From contig AP018180.1 in the NCBI GenBank assembly GCA_002368155.1, positions 4,530,989 to 4,594,988 on the forward strand: a stretch of DNA of 64,000 bases. The letters run 5' to 3'. Positions 37,044 through 46,234 of the stretch are shown here, one piece after another. Within the stretch, counting starts at the first letter, position 1, and every line of letters begins with the position of its first letter. Origin of the DNA: Nostoc carneum NIES-2107 (GTDB lineage Bacteria > Cyanobacteriota > Cyanobacteriia > Cyanobacteriales > Nostocaceae). A program made the translations under genes and the position numbers. Under the pieces are notes generated by a model that worked only from the letters and a program-made list of their open reading frames with translations, was not told the origin of the DNA and ran no database searches.

Positions 37044-37637
37044 GTGTTAGTTGTGCCAATCAAGGTTTCAAATAATGGGCAATTCCCCAGCAACTCCACA
37101 AGCGAACCTGATAGCGCTCTGGTAAAGCAGTGCTTGCAAGGTGATATCCAAAGCTACGGACTACTTTATCGTCGCCATCAGCAACGGGTGAGGTCGATTG
37201 TATCTCAATGTGAACCATCTAGCCTAGATGATTTAGTGCAGGAGGTATTTGTTAGAGCTTGGAAAGGATTGCCCAAATTTCGCCAAACAGCAAAATTCTC
37301 GACTTGGCTGTATCGCATTGCTTGGAATTTAGCTTGCGATCAGCGACAAGCGGAAGTTAAAAGGCGGACTCAATTACAAGCGCTGACAGTAAATACTCCA
37401 AGCCAACAAGACGCTCCAGATTTGATGGCTTTGCATTATCAAGACTTGGTGCAACAAGGGTTAATTAACTTAAGTTTTGACCATCGCACAATACTAGTGT
37501 TGCATGACTTAGAGGAAGTACCACAAAAAGAGATAGCAGAAATTCTTTCTATTCCCATAGGAACCGTAAAGTCTCGTCTGTTTCATGCTCGTGCGGCTAT
37601 GCGCCAATTTCTGCAACAACAAGGAGTGCAACTATGA
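37044..37637 (+). CDS. ECF-type RNA polymerase sigma factor
   Basis: A 197-residue group 4 sigma factor, starting at GTG 37044 behind GGAGGAGAG. Region 2 spans about residues 30-100 (YRRHQQRVRSIVSQC, LDDLVQEVFVRAWKGLPKFR, FSTWLYRIAWNLACD) and region 4 about 140-190 (LHDLEEVPQKEIAEILSIPI, then GTVKSRLFHARAAMRQFL). It directs transcription of a small envelope-stress-like regulon. Its stop overlaps the start of the next gene by 4 bases. A candidate promoter of the ECF type lies just upstream. Confidence 0.93.
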   Translation: MLVVPIKVSNNGQFPSNSTSEPDSALVKQCLQGDIQSYGLLYRRHQQRVRSIVSQCEPSSLDDLVQEVFVRAWKGLPKFRQTAKFSTWLYRIAWNLACDQRQAEVKRRTQLQALTVNTPSQQDAPDLMALHYQDLVQQGLINLSFDHRTILVLHDLEEVPQKEIAEILSIPIGTVKSRLFHARAAMRQFLQQQGVQL

Positions 37638-37978
37638 CTCAATTTCCTGATGATGAGCAAAATCTGGTGAATTTTCTGCGTCAGCATCGTCCACCAGTCC
37701 CTCCAGCTGCTCCTGATTTGGAACAGCAAATATTACAACAGGTGCAAACTTTTGCAGTCAAACCTCAACGCCATTTGCCAAGACTGTGGTTAGTTCCGCC
37801 TGCGATCGCGGCTTCTTTGGTAGCTGCTGTAGTTAGCTACAAGGTTTTTGCACCAGCTAAACCAAGTGCAGCAGAACTAGCAAATTTAGAAGCTTTCATT
37901 GACAGTAATTGGCAAGGTACAGTCAGCGAACATACAGGCAGTTACGTATGGCATTTTACAGATTATAGTTCTGATTAA
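37634..37978 (+). CDS. Candidate membrane anti-sigma factor
   Basis: A 114-residue protein. Residues 1-50 are cytoplasmic, about 51-70 form one membrane helix (WLVPPAIAASLVAAVVSYKV), and about 43 residues lie outside. It has no zinc-binding HxxxCxxC motif. Overlap of 4 bases with the sigma gene and the single-span topology are what one expects of an anti-sigma factor, so that role is inferred from context. The short outer part could sense the periplasm or hand the signal to the Spy-like protein encoded next. Confidence 0.7.
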   Translation: MTQFPDDEQNLVNFLRQHRPPVPPAAPDLEQQILQQVQTFAVKPQRHLPRLWLVPPAIAASLVAAVVSYKVFAPAKPSAAELANLEAFIDSNWQGTVSEHTGSYVWHFTDYSSD

Positions 37979-38005
37979 TTTAGGGAATTTTAGGAGATAA
38001 ATTCT

Positions 38006-38452
38006 ATGTCTTTACGTCGTTTGTCTCTGATTACAGCGATGATTGTGGCGCTTAGTGGTGCTAGTGCTTTTGCTCAAGCAAGGGGTTCATTTTTCGGTGG
38101 AAATTTAGCCCAAAACTCTACAAATTTATCAAAACCGCGTCGTCCCCAATCAGGTTGGCTTCAGGAGTTGAATTTAACATCTGCACAAGTCCAACAAATG
38201 AAACAAATTCGGAGTCAATCCCAAAGTCAAATCAAGCCTAAAAGACAAGCAGTGCAGCAAGCGCAGCAAGAATTACGCGATTTATTGGCAGGAACAGCTT
38301 CTAAACAACAAGTACTAACAAAATACAACCAACTGAAAGTCCTCAAGCAACAACTTGCTGATGCTCAGTTTGCAAATACCTTGGCAATTCGCGAGATTTT
38401 AACTGTAGAGCAAAGACAGAAGTTTGCTGAACATTTATACAAGTCAAAATAA
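38006..38452 (+). CDS. Spy/CpxP-like periplasmic protein
   Basis: A 148-residue exported protein with a signal peptide (MSLRRLSLITAMIVALSGAS, cleavage near AFA-QA). The mature part has two LTxxQ motifs, LTSAQVQQMKQI and LTVEQRQKF, and is all-helical and Gln-rich, matching the Spy/CpxP/CnrX group of periplasmic chaperones or sensors. It is 27 bases behind the anti-sigma gene. In comparable loci such proteins either regulate the anti-sigma or act as the stress-induced chaperone. The ECF, anti-sigma and Spy genes form one operon. Confidence 0.82.
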   Translation: MSLRRLSLITAMIVALSGASAFAQARGSFFGGNLAQNSTNLSKPRRPQSGWLQELNLTSAQVQQMKQIRSQSQSQIKPKRQAVQQAQQELRDLLAGTASKQQVLTKYNQLKVLKQQLADAQFANTLAIREILTVEQRQKFAEHLYKSK

Positions 38453-38454
38453 CT

Positions 38455-38592
38455 AGGACTTACGCAAGTGTCACATTTTTTTCGTTTAGGTTTGTCCAGG
38501 GTCAAATGTCAAGAGTCCAAAAAACCTGAATTTTTGACCCTTGACTCTTGACTCTTAAACCAGAAGATGAGTGTACCAGTTGCGTAAGTCCT
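38455..38592. mobile_element. MITE-like element with 13-bp perfect terminal inverted repeats
   Basis: AGGACTTACGCAA at 38455-38467 is perfectly inverted at 38580-38592. Inside is a second inverted pair, GTCAAGAGTC and GACTCTTGAC. The 138-bp element has no gene. It begins two bases after the Spy-like stop and separates that operon from the DUF1800 gene, perhaps supplying a terminator-like hairpin. Confidence 0.65.
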
Positions 38593-38635
38593 GATAACAA
38601 TTCTCTTCATCTTGCAATTAATTAAAAATAGTCCT

Positions 38636-40162
38636 ATGACTGCAAAACCAAGATTCTTTGTGATGTCGCTGCTAATTTTACTCTTGGGGGTTACGCCTAG
38701 TAATGCAGCGCCACAATCTGTTGATCCCAAAATTTTACATATAATTAACCGCTTGAGTTTTGGGCCTCGCCCTGGAGATGTGCAACGGGTAGAGTCTATT
38801 GGTGTAGAGCGCTATATTAAAGAGCAACTGTCACCTGAAAGTATCCCGGAATCATCCAGTCTAGAAAGTCAACTGGTACAACTAAAAACCCTCAGCTTAA
38901 ACCCAATGCAACTATTGGCTGATGGCGTAACCACGCCAAAATCCAGCCCAGAAATCAAGAAAGCTGCACAACAAAAAGCCAGAGGTGTGCTTCAAGAAGC
39001 AATTCAAGCCAGATTATTACGGGCGACTAATAGTCAAAGACAACTGCAAGAAGTCATGGTGGACTTTTGGTACAACCATTTTAATGTGGATGCCGCCAAG
39101 GGACGCGATCGCTTGTTAGTTGGAGCTTACGAACAGCAAGCCATTAGACCCTATGCGCTGGGGCGCTTTCGTGACTTGTTAGGGGCAACCGCACACCATC
39201 CGGCTATGCTGTATTATCTAGATAATTGGCAAAATACTGCCCCTCATAGCCCTGGTGCTCGTGGTAGATTTCAGGGTTTAAATGAGAACTATGCCCGGGA
39301 GTTAATGGAATTACATACTCTCGGCGTGGATGGTGGCTATACCCAGCAAGATGTGATCGCTTTGGCAAAAATTTTGACTGGTTGGGGAATTGCTCGTCCC
39401 AATCAGCAAAATAGTCATAGTTTTGGATTTTACTTTGATCCCAAACGCCACGATTCTAGCGACAAAGTTTTTCTCAAAACCACCATTAAAGGCGGTGGTG
39501 AAGCGGAAGGAGAACAAGCCTTAGATATTTTGGCGCGTAGCCCCGCTACAGCCCGTCATCTTAGCTACAAACTAGCTCAGTATTTCGTCAGCGATCGCCC
39601 ACCCACAACTTTGGTAGATCGTCTAACACAGCGCTATCTTGCTACTGATGGGAATATTCGCGATGTCCTCGATACTTTATTTCACAGTTCGGAATTTTGG
39701 GACAGTAAAAACTTTAATGCCAAGTTTAAAACACCCTATCAATATGCTATCTCTGCAGTGCGAGCCACAGGTATGGAAGTTAACAACACAAAACCCATAT
39801 TTAATTTACTTCAACAGTTAGAGATGCCCGTTTATGGTTGTCCAACTCCAGATGGCTATAAAAACACAGAAGCAGCATGGTTGAATCCTGATGCGATGAC
39901 TCGCCGTCTTAACTTTGCCACTGCGATCGCTAGTGGTAGATTGCCGCTATCAAGTTTACCAACTCCGATGAATGCAGGTAATAATGTCTCAGGAGTAACT
40001 CTGCCAGTAGCTAAGGTCAGACCAACTCCCATAGATAGCTTACAACTCACCAATACATTAGGTAATTCTTTATCTTCTAAAACCCAAAGTGCGATCGCCT
40101 CTAGTCCGCCACAACTCCACGCAGCTTTAATCTTAGGTAGTCCAGAATTTATGCGTCGTTAA
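38636..40162 (+). CDS. DUF1800 exported protein
   Basis: A 508-residue protein from ATG 38636; an upstream TTG at 38612 is rejected because the ATG gives a proper signal peptide (MTAKPRFFVMSLLILLLGVT, cleavage near SNA-AP). The mature part opens with HIINRLSFGPRPGDVQRVES, then VMVDFWYNHFNVDAAKG and YARELMELHTLGVDGGYTQQ, all hallmarks of DUF1800. These proteins are nearly always encoded beside a DUF1501 gene, as here. Function is unknown; surface anchoring or wall-linked roles have been proposed without proof. It lies just after a MITE-like element. Confidence 0.92.
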   Translation: MTAKPRFFVMSLLILLLGVTPSNAAPQSVDPKILHIINRLSFGPRPGDVQRVESIGVERYIKEQLSPESIPESSSLESQLVQLKTLSLNPMQLLADGVTTPKSSPEIKKAAQQKARGVLQEAIQARLLRATNSQRQLQEVMVDFWYNHFNVDAAKGRDRLLVGAYEQQAIRPYALGRFRDLLGATAHHPAMLYYLDNWQNTAPHSPGARGRFQGLNENYARELMELHTLGVDGGYTQQDVIALAKILTGWGIARPNQQNSHSFGFYFDPKRHDSSDKVFLKTTIKGGGEAEGEQALDILARSPATARHLSYKLAQYFVSDRPPTTLVDRLTQRYLATDGNIRDVLDTLFHSSEFWDSKNFNAKFKTPYQYAISAVRATGMEVNNTKPIFNLLQQLEMPVYGCPTPDGYKNTEAAWLNPDAMTRRLNFATAIASGRLPLSSLPTPMNAGNNVSGVTLPVAKVRPTPIDSLQLTNTLGNSLSSKTQSAIASSPPQLHAALILGSPEFMRR

Positions 40163-40260
40163 TCTCAAAATCTCAAGTTTGCAGGAGACTCCAGCATAAT
40201 TTTTTGAGTTAGATACACAAAGATTATGTTTACTGACTGATTTCACAGTCTTAATAACTC

Positions 40261-40638
40261 GACAATTGCAGTTCGGAACTTAAAACTTCCACCTCGGAAC
40301 TCGACAATTGCAGTTCAGAACCCCAAGCTTCCACTTCAGAACGCGACAATTGCAGTTCGGAACTCAAAACTTCTACCTCAGAACGCGACAATTGCAGTTC
40401 GGAACCTCAAACTTCCACCTCAAAACTCGACAATTGCAGTTCAGAACTCAAAGCTTCCACCTCGGAACTCGACAATTGCAGTTCGGAACCCAAAGCTTCC
40501 ACCTCGGAACTCGACAATTGCAGTTCGGAACCCAAAGCTTCCACCTCGGAACTCGACAATTGCAGTTCAGAACCCAAAACTTCCACCTCAGAACTCGACA
40601 ATTCTCGTTTCAAACAGAAAACTTTCACCTCAGAACTT
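40261..40638. repeat. 42-bp minisatellite, nine units
   Basis: Nine head-to-tail units of exactly 42 bp start at 40261, 40303, 40345, 40387, 40429, 40471, 40513, 40555 and 40597. Each begins with GACAATTGCAGTTC and its second 21-bp half contains CTTCCACCTCGGAAC. Both halves end alike (CGGAACTC), so the unit itself looks like a doubled 21-mer. The array fills most of the 504-base gap between the DUF1800 and DUF1501 genes; nothing else is seen in that gap. A + strand frame from TTG 40308 stays open through it and stops in ATGA at the DUF1501 start. Confidence 0.95.
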
Positions 40639-40666
40639 GGTGCTTAATACACAAAACCAAAATCAT

Positions 40667-41893
40667 ATGAAAAGACGCAACTTTCTCTTGCAAGCAGGAA
40701 TGTTTTCCGCCTCAGCCATAGCCGCCATAGGAACTAATGCTTGGGTTGCTAGATCTGCTAGCGAGAACAACAATCAAAAACGCTTGATTGTAATTTTTCT
40801 GCGTGGCGCAGTTGATGGCTTAAACGTAGTGGTTCCCTACTCAGAGACAGCTTATTATCAAGCAAGACCAAAAATTGCGATCCCCCAACCAGGAAAACAA
40901 GGAGGAGTTCTAGATTTAGATGGAAATTTTGGCTTAAATCCAGCCTTAAGTTCCTTGATGCCTCTTTGGCAACAGAGTAATCTAGCATTTGTCCATGCTT
41001 GTGGTTCTCCCGATCCCACCCGCTCTCACTTTGATGCTCAATATTATATGGAAAGCGGCATCCCTGGGACAAAAAAGACTGGGGATGGTTGGATGAATCG
41101 TTTATTAGCTACTATTTCCCACAAAACGCCCATCCAAGCAGTCAATGTTGGAGAAACAATACCACAAATTTTGCATGGTCAAATGTCGGTAGCGAGTTTA
41201 CCATCAGGGAAAAGAGGAAATAATTCTCTGTTACTAGATCGCCCACAGATAGGTGCAGCATTTGACAGACTGTATGGCGGTCATGATAGCTTAAGTCAAA
41301 CTTATCAAGAAGGACGGATGGCGCATCAAGCCATCATGAAAGATTTGGATGCGGAAATGAAGATGGCAAATAATGGCGCGCCATTACCGGATGCTTTTGC
41401 TAGAGATGCTCAACGGTTAGCCCAACTGATGGTTAAAGACCCTAAAGTTGAGTTAGGGTTTATGGCTGTGGGTGGTTGGGATACCCATGTTAATCAAGGT
41501 GGTAGTCAAGGACAATTAGCCCAAAGGCTGAAAAAATTAGCAGAGGGTTTAGCTGTGATGGTAAAAACCCTAGGGCCAATTTACCAAAATACAGCAATTT
41601 TAGTGCTGTCTGAATTCGGCCGCACAGTACAAGAAAATGGTAACGGTGGCACCGATCACGGACATGGCAATGTAATGTGGGTGATGGGTGGCAAAGTGCG
41701 CGGTGGTAAAGTTTATGGAGAATGGCCCGGATTAGCAACAGCCCAACTTTACCAGAACAGAGACTTAGCGATCGCTACCGATTTTCGAGATGTAATTTCT
41801 GGGGTTTTACAACGTCACTTACAGCTTGATCAAACAACACTAAATCATGTTTTCCCTAGTTATACTCCCACTCAAAAAATCATGATTGTTTAA
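40667..41893 (+). CDS. DUF1501 exported protein (Tat signal)
   Basis: A 408-residue protein from ATG 40667. The N-terminus MKRRNFLLQAGMFSASAIAA is a twin-arginine-type signal, so it is probably exported folded. The mature protein has IVIFLRGAVDGLNVVVPYSE, ACGSPDPTRSHFDAQ, VGGWDTHVNQGG and VLSEFGRTVQENGNGGTDHG, which mark the DUF1501 family of the alkaline-phosphatase/sulfatase-like superfamily; the conserved Asp and His residues could bind metal. The substrate is unknown. The ATG overlaps the stop of the reading frame that runs through the minisatellite, and no clear ribosome-binding site is visible. Confidence 0.92.
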   Translation: MKRRNFLLQAGMFSASAIAAIGTNAWVARSASENNNQKRLIVIFLRGAVDGLNVVVPYSETAYYQARPKIAIPQPGKQGGVLDLDGNFGLNPALSSLMPLWQQSNLAFVHACGSPDPTRSHFDAQYYMESGIPGTKKTGDGWMNRLLATISHKTPIQAVNVGETIPQILHGQMSVASLPSGKRGNNSLLLDRPQIGAAFDRLYGGHDSLSQTYQEGRMAHQAIMKDLDAEMKMANNGAPLPDAFARDAQRLAQLMVKDPKVELGFMAVGGWDTHVNQGGSQGQLAQRLKKLAEGLAVMVKTLGPIYQNTAILVLSEFGRTVQENGNGGTDHGHGNVMWVMGGKVRGGKVYGEWPGLATAQLYQNRDLAIATDFRDVISGVLQRHLQLDQTTLNHVFPSYTPTQKIMIV

Positions 41894-41950
41894 CACAGCA
41901 AATTATAAGTTTGTGAGGTAAAGATTATCGTTGATTGTAGGGGCATAAGA

Positions 41951-42131
41951 GTCAACTTAAGCTAAAAGCTATATACGGCGCGTGTTGTACAAATACCTTG
42001 CGCCCTCATCCCCTAACCCCTTCTCCTGGGGGAGAAGGGGAACTAAATCTCTTGCTCCCTTCTCCTTGTGGGAGAGGGGCTGGGGGTGAGGGCGAAACCT
42101 TGCAACTAAGCGGATTTCACGTTAAGTTGAC
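41951..42131. mobile_element. MITE-like element with long imperfect inverted repeats
   Basis: GTCAACTTAA at 41951-41960 is inverted as TTAAGTTGAC at 42122-42131. Nested within, GCCCTCATCCCC at 42002 pairs with GGGGGTGAGGGC ending at 42093, with CCCCTTCTCC-GGAGAAGGGG hairpins inside. The whole 181 bp can fold back on itself. It carries no gene and lies in the 395-base gap between DUF1501 and the CHAT gene. The rest of that gap has ATGCCCC heptamers near 42170-42198. Confidence 0.7.
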
Positions 42132-42288
42132 ACAGGTGAGGCACTGCCTTGCCCCAAAGCGCGTAATCAATGCCCCATGCCCTATGCCCCATGCCCATTT
42201 TTTTATTTTAAGTTTTGCACCTTCAGCGACAATACGGCGATATAAATAAAAGCAAGTAGTTAAATATACGCTTGCTGGAGGTTTTGCG

Positions 42289-45027
42289 ATGGGCGATCGC
42301 CTGAAATATTTCACCTGGCTGCTGGTGTTACTTCCTTTATTTTCCATACCTGCTTTACCTTTAGCTACAGTCTCGATAGCACAGGCGCAAACTAATCCAG
42401 ATCGCAAAGCTGAGGCTCAAAAAATATTCAATTTAGGTTGGGAACAGGCCGATCGCGGCAACTATTCGGAAGCGTTAAAATTATTTGAGCAAGCTTTAGC
42501 AATTCTCAGAGAAATTAAATATAGTGTCGGTGAAGCTACAGTTCTCAATGATATTGGTGAAATTTACCGCAGAGCTAATCAGTATCCCCAAGCCTTAAAA
42601 GTTCTGGAGTCAGCTTTAGTAATTGTTAAACAAATTGATGACAAAGCTGGACAAGCAGCAAATCTCAATAATATTGGCTTGGTTTATCGCGACATGGGAG
42701 AATACACCAAAGCATTAGACTATTTTCAACAAGCGATCGCCATCAGCAATCAAGCTGGCAAAAAACAGCATCAAGGCTCAATACTATCTAATATTGCATC
42801 AATATATAACAGATTAGGAGAGTCCAAAAAAGCCTTAGATTATTTTCAGCAAGCTTTAGCTAATTATCAGCAATCAGGCGATAAACAAGAACAAGGAATC
42901 ACCCTCAATTTGATTGGTTTAATTTACCAACACCAGGGAGAATACACCAAAGGATTTGAGTACTTTCAACAAGCTTTAACCGCTAGCAAACAAGCTGGCG
43001 ATAAGTCTGGTGAAGGCATATCTCTAAATAATATAGGGGCTTATTACTATAACTTAGGACAGTATGCAAAAGCTTTGGATTTTCTAGAACAAGCTTTAGC
43101 GATTCGTCAACAGGTTGGTGACAAAGCTATCGAAGCTAGGAATATTAACAATATTGGGGAAGTTTATCGAGTTTTAGGGCAATATCCCCAAGCTTTACAA
43201 AAATTCCAGCAAGCTTTAGCAATCCAAAAACAACTTGCAGACAAGGATGGAGAAGGAACTACAATCAATAATATTGGACAGACTTATAGCGATTTAAAAG
43301 ACTATAATCAAGCCCTAAATTATCTTCAACAAGCTTTAGCAATTCGTCAGCAAATTTCTGACCAGGATGGTTTAGGCGAAACTTTCAATAATATTGGCGA
43401 CCTTTACCGCCAATTAGAAAATTATGATCGCGCTTTAGAATACTTTCAGCAAGCTTTAGCAGTTAACAGAAAAATTGGTAACAAACCTGGGGAAGCTGGC
43501 AATGTTAATAATATGGGCGAAGTTTACCGCACATTACAACAAGATGCAAAAGCTTTGGAGTCTTTTGAGCAAGCTTTAGCAATTGTGAGAACAATTGGTG
43601 ACAAAGCTGGAGAAGCAAAAACTCTGCACAATATTGGACTAATTTATATTCATCAAGGTCAGTATCCTGAAGCTGAGAAAAATTTATTTGCTGCCATAGA
43701 TATTTGGGAAGCTTTACGACCTGGATTAAGTGATGCTCAAAAAATTGCTTTCATCGATACCCAAGCAAATACTTATCGCTTTTTAATCCAATGCTTAATT
43801 GTCCAAAATAAATTTGAAGCCGCATTAGAAGTAGCCGATCGCGCTAGAGCTAGAGCATTTGTAGAATTATTAGCTTCTAAGCAATTAGAAAAACCAAATG
43901 CTCAATTAAATATTAAACCTCTCAAGCTGGCAGAGATTAAAAATATTGCCAAATCTCAAAATGCTACCCTCGTACAGTACGCTACAGTTGAGGAAGATAA
44001 ACTCTACATTTGGGTAGTCAACCCTACAGGAAAAATTTCGTTTGAGCAAGTTAATTTAAAACAATCAATCAAGAGTTCTTTACGGAATTTGGTAATAGCT
44101 AGCCGTAATTCTTTAGGTGCTAGAGGTAGGGGTATTAATATTGCACCCATCAATGAACCCCCAAATTCCGGTGGCAAAAAAACACAGTTAAAGAAACTCT
44201 ATGAAATTCTGATTCAACCAATTGCGAAATATCTGCCTCAAGATCCTCAATCGCGGGTCATCTTCATTCCACAATCATCGCTGTTTCTAGTACCATTCCC
44301 AGCACTCCAAGACCAGCAAGGTAAATATTTAATCGACAAACATACTATCCTGACTGCACCAGCAATTCAAGTTTTAGATTTAGCCTCTAAGCAACACCAT
44401 AATTCTCAGCCGTCTGCCAAAGATATATTAGTAGTGGGCAATCCTATCATGCCCAAGTTGCCGATCGCAGATGAAAAATTGGAACCTTTACCCGGTGCGG
44501 AAGCAGAAGCCAAGAAAATTGCCAGTTTATTCAGAACCCAAGCAATTATCGGTAGCAAAGCCACAGAAACATCAATGGTCAAGCAAATGAATCAAGCCAA
44601 AATCATTCATTTTGCTACCCACGGCTTACTTGATGATTTTAAAGGATTGGGCGTACCAGGTGCGATCGCTCTTGCTCCTACTCGTCAGGATGATGGTTTG
44701 CTGACATCTGGTGAAATTCTGGATATGAAACTCAACGCCGACTTAGTTGTATTGAGCGCTTGCAATACTGGAGGTGGTAACATTACAGGCGACGGCGTGA
44801 TTGGTTTATCACGTTCTCTCATTACCGCTGGAGTCAAGAGTGTAGTTGTTTCGCTGTGGTCTGTATCAGATACTTCTACCGCCTTTTTGATGACTGAGTT
44901 TTATCGCCATTTGCAACACAATCCCGATAAAGCTGCGGCGCTGCGAGAAGCAATGCTAACCACCAGAAAAAAGTATAGTAATCCAGTTGATTGGGCTGCA
45001 TTTACTCTAATTGGCGAAGCAGAGTGA
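42289..45027 (+). CDS. TPR-CHAT protein (caspase-like protease domain)
   Basis: A 912-residue protein behind a GGAGG site. The N-terminus (MGDRLKYFTWLLVLLPLFSI, cleavage near AQA-QT) is a signal peptide, so it should be periplasmic or surface-exposed. About ten kinesin-light-chain-type tetratricopeptide repeats (ALxIxxQxGDKxGEAxxLNN pattern, 40 residues each) fill residues about 40-480. The CHAT domain at about 600-912 has the catalytic-like His778 in HFATHG and Cys825 in LSACNTG. Such proteins are abundant in multicellular cyanobacteria and are candidates for regulated proteolysis. The target is unknown. Confidence 0.92.
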   Translation: MGDRLKYFTWLLVLLPLFSIPALPLATVSIAQAQTNPDRKAEAQKIFNLGWEQADRGNYSEALKLFEQALAILREIKYSVGEATVLNDIGEIYRRANQYPQALKVLESALVIVKQIDDKAGQAANLNNIGLVYRDMGEYTKALDYFQQAIAISNQAGKKQHQGSILSNIASIYNRLGESKKALDYFQQALANYQQSGDKQEQGITLNLIGLIYQHQGEYTKGFEYFQQALTASKQAGDKSGEGISLNNIGAYYYNLGQYAKALDFLEQALAIRQQVGDKAIEARNINNIGEVYRVLGQYPQALQKFQQALAIQKQLADKDGEGTTINNIGQTYSDLKDYNQALNYLQQALAIRQQISDQDGLGETFNNIGDLYRQLENYDRALEYFQQALAVNRKIGNKPGEAGNVNNMGEVYRTLQQDAKALESFEQALAIVRTIGDKAGEAKTLHNIGLIYIHQGQYPEAEKNLFAAIDIWEALRPGLSDAQKIAFIDTQANTYRFLIQCLIVQNKFEAALEVADRARARAFVELLASKQLEKPNAQLNIKPLKLAEIKNIAKSQNATLVQYATVEEDKLYIWVVNPTGKISFEQVNLKQSIKSSLRNLVIASRNSLGARGRGINIAPINEPPNSGGKKTQLKKLYEILIQPIAKYLPQDPQSRVIFIPQSSLFLVPFPALQDQQGKYLIDKHTILTAPAIQVLDLASKQHHNSQPSAKDILVVGNPIMPKLPIADEKLEPLPGAEAEAKKIASLFRTQAIIGSKATETSMVKQMNQAKIIHFATHGLLDDFKGLGVPGAIALAPTRQDDGLLTSGEILDMKLNADLVVLSACNTGGGNITGDGVIGLSRSLITAGVKSVVVSLWSVSDTSTAFLMTEFYRHLQHNPDKAAALREAMLTTRKKYSNPVDWAAFTLIGEAE

Positions 45028-45088
45028 AACAATTTTGGATTTTAGATTTGTTTCATACTGGAACGATTACCAAATACCCTAAAACATC

Positions 45089-45589
45089 ATGAAAAGTCTT
45101 TTAAAATTGGCGATTTTGTCTTTTGCCAGCTTTGTAATATTGATGCAAATTGTGTCGGCTCAAACTCCCAAAAATCCCGGTGATGCGCGCATCAAAGATA
45201 TTTTAGATAAGTTGGGAGCTAAATATGAGTTACTACCTGATGGTGATTTTAAATTATTAATCCAAACCGAAAATAAACGTACTCAAGTAGTATTTATTGA
45301 ATCCAGAACAGAAAAACTCGGCAACTTAGAGATTCGCTATATTTCATCCCCTGGATATGTAACGAAGGGAGCAATCTCTGCAGAAATTGCTAACAAGCTA
45401 CTAGAAAATAGTGGTTCAAATAAAATAGCTGCGTGGCAAGTTTTGACCAAAGAGCAAACTCACATGGCTATATTTACTGCCAAGATATCAGCCAATAGTG
45501 AGGCGGAAGCTTTGAAAAATGCGCTGTTAGCTGTGGGTTATGGTGCAGATGCAATGGAAAAAGAGTTGACAGGTAAGGATGAATTTTGA
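45089..45589 (+). CDS. Small exported protein, possibly YbjN-like
   Basis: A 166-residue protein with a signal peptide (MKSLLKLAILSFASFVILMQ, cleavage near VSA-QT). The mature part has an alpha/beta pattern (DILDKLGAKYELLPDGDFKL, then RTQVVFIESRTEK) that faintly resembles the YbjN/type III chaperone-like fold. Function is unknown. It follows the TPR-CHAT gene by 61 bases on the same strand and is probably co-transcribed, so it may be a substrate, inhibitor or partner of the CHAT protein (inference). Confidence 0.7.
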   Translation: MKSLLKLAILSFASFVILMQIVSAQTPKNPGDARIKDILDKLGAKYELLPDGDFKLLIQTENKRTQVVFIESRTEKLGNLEIRYISSPGYVTKGAISAEIANKLLENSGSNKIAAWQVLTKEQTHMAIFTAKISANSEAEALKNALLAVGYGADAMEKELTGKDEF

Positions 45590-46234
45590 ATAACAGGGGG
45601 AGCAGAGGAGCAAGGGGAGATTCTCTATAGCCAGAATCATAGAGAAATGGTATAAATACCTGATAAAAAAGCGATCGCATAAAATACACTACCAGCGATA
45701 ATCATTGATTATCAGCAGTATGCATTGCTTTTTAATGCGTATAATTACTTGTATAACTTGTATATTTATTGCATTGTATTATGCTTGTACTGGAAAATAA
45801 ATCATCCAAATTTTATGAAAATTTTCAACAACGCAAATTTAACAAATCCTGGGTTGGGGACTGGGGACTGGGGATTAGGGACTGGGGATTGGGAACTGGG
45901 ATCTGAGATGATGAGGAGACAAGGGGAAATAACAAACACCAATTACCAATTACCTATCCCCATAATTTAAGATTTTCTTCACAAAAAAAATGCAATCTTT
46001 TAAGCGCATTAGCTGATTGCTATAAGTTTTAACCGTGCCACAATACAGGTGTTATTAAGCGCACAATCTATTGTCTCCTTTTCATAAATCTATTTAATAA
46101 AAACACTTCTGCTTCTTCTCACTTGAAATATAGATTAATCTCTAACCTATCTATATGTTAAGTAAGGTTTTTAACTTAATGGAGATGGAGGTACAATCGC
46201 TTGTGAAACGCGATCGCGTTGAGAATTGTGCTGT
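45590..46234. other. 645-base intergenic region with STRRs upstream of the giant kinase
   Basis: It has a GGAGCAG-type repeat at 45595-45620, an 8-bp hairpin TTCTCTAT/ATAGAGAA at about 45621-45646, and GGGGACT heptamers at 45851-45905. An inverted repeat TTAAGT/ACTTAA at 46158-46179 and a GGAGATGGAGG purine-rich site precede the kinase start and could be regulatory. The frame at 45725-45970 runs through repeats and is not a gene. Confidence 0.5.

Noticed and set aside
40407..40628. Minus-strand 73-residue coiled-coil-like frame in the minisatellite
   Set aside because: The 42-bp period keeps any stop-free frame open, and it has no promoter or ribosome-binding site; kept only as a finding about the repeat.
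40261..40638. CRISPR array
   Set aside because: The 42-bp units are contiguous without unique spacers, and no cas gene is present.
45725..45970. 81-residue frame through an STRR
   Set aside because: Mostly translated GGGGACT repeats.
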